In this document: positions 52,301 to 58,652 of the stretch, piece by piece | Numbering within the stretch: the first letter of the stretch is position 1 | Layout of the letters: every line of letters starts with the position of its first letter | From: Linyphia triangularis | Taxonomy: Eukaryota; Arthropoda; Arachnida; Araneae; Linyphiidae | Direction: 5' to 3' | NCBI GenBank assembly: GCA_963978545.1 | Contig: OZ021730.1 | Location: forward strand, 13,337,796 to 13,401,795 | Length of the DNA stretch: 64,000 nt | Program-made: the position numbers and the translations under genes | Notes under the pieces: model-generated | The model's input: the letters and a program-made list of their open reading frames with translations, nothing else | Told to the model about the DNA's origin: nothing | Database searches by the model: none

Positions 52301-55300
52301 TTAAAATTGTAGTAGTAATTTTTCATTAATTGCATGCTATTTTGTTAAAAAATATTGGTCTACCCAATAATGGACACCTCCAAATAGCAGACGAAACTTT
52401 CAGTCCTGTGACTGTCTACTATTTGGAGGTTCCACTATATTTATTATTATATCTTTGCATCATAAAACAATTGAATGGTTTTCCTATAATTAAATTTTAT
52501 TCAGTCAGGTAAATATTACATTTTAAATTATATTGGATGTTATTCACTGTGTACTGTGTTCCTTTTGGATTTCTTTTGAAATTCAAAGTTGCATTCTGGT
52601 CTCTAAGGACCACTTATAATTGGAGATTTTCTTGATAGTGCACTTTACGTATTTATTTCGATTTTATGCATCTTAACTGCTCATTTTCTGCTATAAATTT
52701 AAGAAAATAGGTTTAGAAAGGAAGTTTTTTGCACATTTTTTCTGAACATTAAAAGAAGGTGCATTTTTATTACCGAATTTATAATATGGATTCTGAGAAT
52801 TCTGCATATGTTGGAAATGATATCATACCTGATGGAAATATTAGAGTTGAGTTGTTAATGATAAAAGTGACATTGATTAGGTTGAATAAGACTTTTTATG
52901 GTTAAATTTGTTTCTTATAGGTATCGAAACACGGGAATAAAGTTAATATCAAAACTAAATACTGCTCTACAAATGAAATACAGTATCTAATACCAAGATT
53001 TCTCTTTTTCTTTACTTTTATTAAATAATGAACAATCTCACATTTTTTAAAAACAAGGGAAGTTGGTTTATATTAATGAAGAATTTCTTTCCGATTCCAA
53101 ATATTCAAGCAAAAGTTCTTCTTAAAAAATATTTATTTTAATATTAAGAAAAGAAAATGACCCAAAACGCTGCTCTATAGCTGTGATGTCACGACATCCT
53201 TCCGTTCTCTATAGTTATCATGAGATTTCTGCCAAATAATTGGTGTGTGTTTGGTAGAAAATTAACATATCCTGTACCGGTTGGCGCGAGTTGCGAGAAA
53301 CTTGAATAACTGATTTTCACTGCTGTGTTTCAAGCCAAGTTGTTTCTGATGAAGTGACGTTACATACGATTTGAAACGAATATCGTTTTCTAACCAAATT
53401 CTGACAAGTGAATTTAAGTTGCAAATTTAAAAAAAAAAAAGGCGCAGTGAGCAGAAATTATTGTGTTTTTTGCCTTTTTGAAACATTTAGAAGTGAATAG
53501 AAAAAAATACAGGAATTGTCTACTGCAGATAATTCTAAAAAGCATATAAAGAGCAGGTAACAGCATTAATAAAAACATCTGTAACTGCTATTCACACTCT
53601 CTATTTTAAAAGTACAGCATAACTCCGATTCTCCGAAGTAATTATGGACTGGGGTTGTTTGGATAAATGATTTTTCGGATAGCTGATCATTTACAAAAGT
53701 ACACTGTACCATTAGTCAAAAGTAGCAAGAGGAAACAGGAATTTTAAACCCAGAACACTATATATTTTGTGTCGCTCGTCTTACAAATAATCCTACATAA
53801 AGTAATCCTAGTTTAAAGAAGCCCTTAAGTTTAGGGAAGGAAGTCCAAAATTTTGAATTTGCTCTGGATACGGTTTCGGTTAACTGCATTTCAGTTGATC
53901 GGTATTTGGATAAACAATGTTTTTCGGTCATATATTGCAGTGCAAGCTAAGAAGAAAGATTTTCATACTTGCTTCTCATGTTTATTTTTTTGCTGCATTT
54001 AGGACAAACCAACGAAATGTGTAGCTGATCATTATTAGAAAACAATAATATCCAACAATAATATTCTTCTTGTGAGATTAACGTTCATATTTCTTATTCA
54101 ATTCGTTAATTTCAGGTATGGGATAGAAAAAAAAGCAGGGTGAAACTGGAGCCAACAGAGCCTCCTGTTAGAAAAGACAGAACTCCATATAGAAGAACTT
54201 ATGAACTTCCCCAATTCGTTGCATTACGCCATCGCCGACATAAAATATGGTACACCTGATGACATAGGCGACCAATCACGGAAGTACACTTTTCCACTTT
54301 CATGGATATACCTCGATAGCATGTGTGGTAACAAGCTCATATCCCCGGGGTGTATCCAGGAGAAGTGTATATAAGTATTGGTTTTTCACTTGAGTGTTAT
54401 ACCTTGTATCTGCACACTCATATCGTGATCATGCCGACAATAGGACATATTAATCGGGCCTTTACTTATTCCTGCCAATTTACTGATTGTTATTTGTTTG
54501 AACTTTTTTACATTACATACCTGGCCAGACTTTTATACATTAAATATAATTTTCAACTTAAACTTTGCCTTTGTCATTAATGTCAATTTTAAGCACGCCA
54601 TGTTTAAACTTCCTGTCAACAAATATATTAAGCACAATTTTACGGAGAAACATAAATTTTATAATTATGAGTTTTAGGGCAAATGCTCCTGCCATTTATA
54701 ACAGAGTTCTACTCACCCTCAGGACTTGGGTCCTCTGAATAAATCGGCTTGACATATCCACTGAAGTAGAGCTCAACATTCTTCTCAATGAGCCCTTGAT
54801 CAAATCCACACAGATGAGTAAAGCGATCGTATACCGAGAACTGGGTGATCTTATGCTGTGGACGCTCTGTGACGTCGTCAGATTCGTAGTCTCCATCCGT
54901 ATGGACAGACAGGCGGGGATCGGTAAGGGTGACAAACTCATCGAACTGGAAAAGAGGTTGAACCACAAAATAAATGTATGAAAATAGTAGTATATGTAAT
55001 AAAATAAGGTTGACACTTTACAGAAGAGCATTGATTATACAGGTCTGTAAGAAACTGCATATGATTTTTTTACAGTTTCTTATAGGTTTCTACTCACTAA
55101 AACCGGGAAAATACTAAAAAAATTCCATCACATCATTCTTTTTGAAAAACTCGTTTTTGTAATTTGTGAATTAGCAAATTCAATGACATGGTATTAGAAA
55201 ATCAAGCCTTTCGAAAGATACTGCCGAATTGCTGGTGTCAAGATTAAGAAATAGAAACCCAGTGTAACACGGAACCTCATTTCGAGAGATGCTACCAAGA

Positions 55301-58300
55301 AAAAAAATATTCTTTTGCAAAATTGTTTAATCTGGATACCAATCCACCCAAACATCGGTTAACAAAAGGCATTGCAGTCAAATTATGTAGAAGTTCCGTT
55401 ATTGTTGTCAAGAATACCACACAAGCACTAAAGCTTCACTGAACAACCAACTAACAGCTGATTTGAATCAAAGCTGATTAAATAATTTTCAGGGTTTTAA
55501 AAACACAATCAAGAAAACTCAAGATATGATATTGATTACCTTTATTAAATCCTCTATATTAACTTTGATTTTGTATGTGTGTGTGGCTGTGTATGTCGAT
55601 GGTGGGCAAATCTGCAGAGGCCCTTGCCGTCATCCAATCAGAATGAAACTTGGCAGATAGATTTGAAATTGATGACCATGTATTCAATTAAATTTTGAAG
55701 ACTGCCACTGTCACTAAAAGGTCCCTTTTAAGGAATACTAATAAAACAACTTGCTGTCATCAATTGAGCTGAAATAGCATTTAACCGATCATTGAAGAAA
55801 CTCTTTCCTTTAGCCAAAACTGTTTTAATAAATAATAAAATTGTTCTAATCAAAATTAAAAAAAAATTGGATGCGAAGTGCATAAATTCACATTCATTTT
55901 TAATGAAAAAATTTTAAAATGTAGTTTGCTGCATATTTTACCGATAGAGATGTTATTAATATTTAAAGTAAATGCAAACACCAAGAAGAAAAATTGGCAA
56001 TGCATATAAAGGACTTATATTAAAAACTTTGTTTTTATGGGTTGTATTATTATCAAGTAAAGAAGAGAAATAAAATCATTACCAGTATCATTGACCCCGA
56101 TCGTGCTGAAAAAGAACCATTCAGTGTTGGAAGTTTTTACTGTCTTGAGGTGGCTATGAAGTGGTTAGAAAAACAAAGGAAGCAATGCAGTACAGTCTCT
56201 TAAATGTTGGGAAAATATAGTAGGAAAAAAGAACTGGTCTAAGCTCCAAAACAAAACAAAATTTAAAATTTATTTTCTTCAAATGCAGGCCTACTTTCAT
56301 ATGTACAGGGATGAAAACATTCAAAATGTAAAACAGAGGAAAATATATGCAGTGTTATTTTGAATTACAAAAATAGCTGAATAAGAATATAAATGTGCAC
56401 TAATGTGCGAGTCAGATAAAAAAAATTAGGTGGGGGGGGGGGATACGCAAGTTTAGTCTGATAAATCCCTATAAAGTCCACTAAAAACAATAAAATTGTA
56501 AAAAAAACGAAACTTCTCAGAGAATAAAGAAAACAAAAATCTGCGTAAAAGCAGAAGATTTTCACCACTGAATTTATTACTGTAGGTAAGGTTATTCACA
56601 AGATCAGTGATACAAAATATATAGCTTTGTGTTTAACCACCGTTTCTTTTTTGGTTTAGTACTGCTACTTTTTTTTCCCTTTCTTTTTTTTGTAAACGAT
56701 TATCTGAAAAATCAGTTATTCTAATCTCAATGGTGTTGGAAAATTGATCCTCCACAGTACTTAGATTTTTTAAACTTGATATACAGTGTTCTATATCAAA
56801 TTAAAAACATGTAATCTTATTTACAAATAACTTCTAACTAACAGTAAACTATTATTTAAATACCATCTAATTTTTAAATAGTTAAATAATGAATATTCAA
56901 ATTGAAGATGCTATCCTATGTTTATAAATTTACTTAAATTTGTAGTACAAAAATAAAACAGCAATGAAAAAATAGCAAACAAAAACCTTAATGTATGCTA
57001 TTTGCTACAAAATTTTAAAAGGTTTTCAAAGATTTGCCTTCACTTACAGCACCTGGTGGATCATCAGCAAATAGTTTCAGATCTGGGCTGTCCAAAAATT
57101 CCTGGCAATCGGTACATCTCTTGCTTAGAGTTGCACTTTTTTGTCCAGCACCATTTGTACCATTGAATGTAGGTCTAAAATAAAGATTGAAAGGTTATTA
57201 GAAAGTTTATAACAACCATTCATATAAACTAGACTATAGCATTTCAATTTTCTGTTAATTTTTAAACTAAAAAATAATAGTCATATTACATGTAAAAAAA
57301 AAGTTAAAAAATTCTATAAATCTTGTATTTATTTAATTTTTTTCTACAAATTAATATTAATAATTGATAAAATTTCACAAATTAATAATTGATAAAAAAA
57401 ATTTCCACAGTTTAATTCCACAAATTAAGAGGGAACGTCAGTCAGTTCTTGCCCCATAGAACTAAAATTTTATTTTTTCAGCCACAATTTCTACTGGCAT
57501 ATAGCTTTGAAGCACACACATATTTATGACAAACATAACATCAGTAAAAAAAGTTCATTAAAAAAATGTGAGAGCAAAATAACTAGTATTTTTTGTTATT
57601 AATTTTTTTAAGTAATAATAAGTTAGCTTATAAAAATTTTTAAGCGAAATAATAATAAAAAATCACTATTTTGCTTTCAAACTTTAATGAATTTTTACTA
57701 CTAATATTATGCTTGTTATAAAATTTCATAATCCGATTAATGGATGTGCTATTAATAAATAGCTTATTTATAATAGCAGTTTGACCAACATTGTCTTAAC
57801 AGAAAATGACCAGGGGTAATGGAAAAATAAAGAATCTTGATGACAACAATGTAGGGATGGAAACTTTAAATTGGTATTAGCATACTTATTAACCCGTGAG
57901 CATACACGCTGGTTCTTAGAAGTCTGGTTGTAGTACAAATTCCCATAGCAACACTTCAGCACGCATTTTTCCGCATGCTAATAGCACATAACTTACTTTT
58001 TTTCTTCCTCCGTTTTCGTTTTCTTCTGACTTTTCTCACTGTCCCCATTTTCTAATTTTCTCTTTTGATTCCTGGAATGACAGAATATAAATGCATCAAT
58101 GATATATAATCTCATATTAGGCGCATACATGTTTACCTTCCAACAATCGAATTTTATAAATTGTATTTCTCTTGCAAAAAAAAAAAAAAATATGCATCTT
58201 ATAAAACAGCCTATGCAATGTGTCGAATATTTAAAAACAAAATGTTTTCCACTATCAATTTAAAATTAATCCAAATTTTTTTACATAATTTAAGAAAAAT

Positions 58301-58617
58301 TTAATTGCTAATTTAACAATATTTGGGAATTTTAAATTTATAATAAAACATTTGTAATCAGATATTTTGAGTCAAACATGTTTTTTTTTTCCTTCTGTTT
58401 TTTTTGCATAGTCAAAAACAGCAGTTAGCCATTATATCTTCTTATTCTAGACACTTTATTATCTTGTTAGCCTGATAAAAAAGGTTTAAGATAACACTGA
58501 GGAGGAAATATGTATCTTCATATTGGAAAAACATGGACTAGTGAAAAGGAAGACGCAAAATTTTTACAAATTAAATCAGCTTTCAGTGCTATACAAAACC
58601 AGGGTTGGAAAAAACAG

Positions 58618-58652
<35 letters not shown>

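Noticed and set aside
54796..54981. Plus-strand open frame of 61 codons
   Set aside because: It is the antisense shadow of the DNMT1 RFTS exon at 54717-54945.
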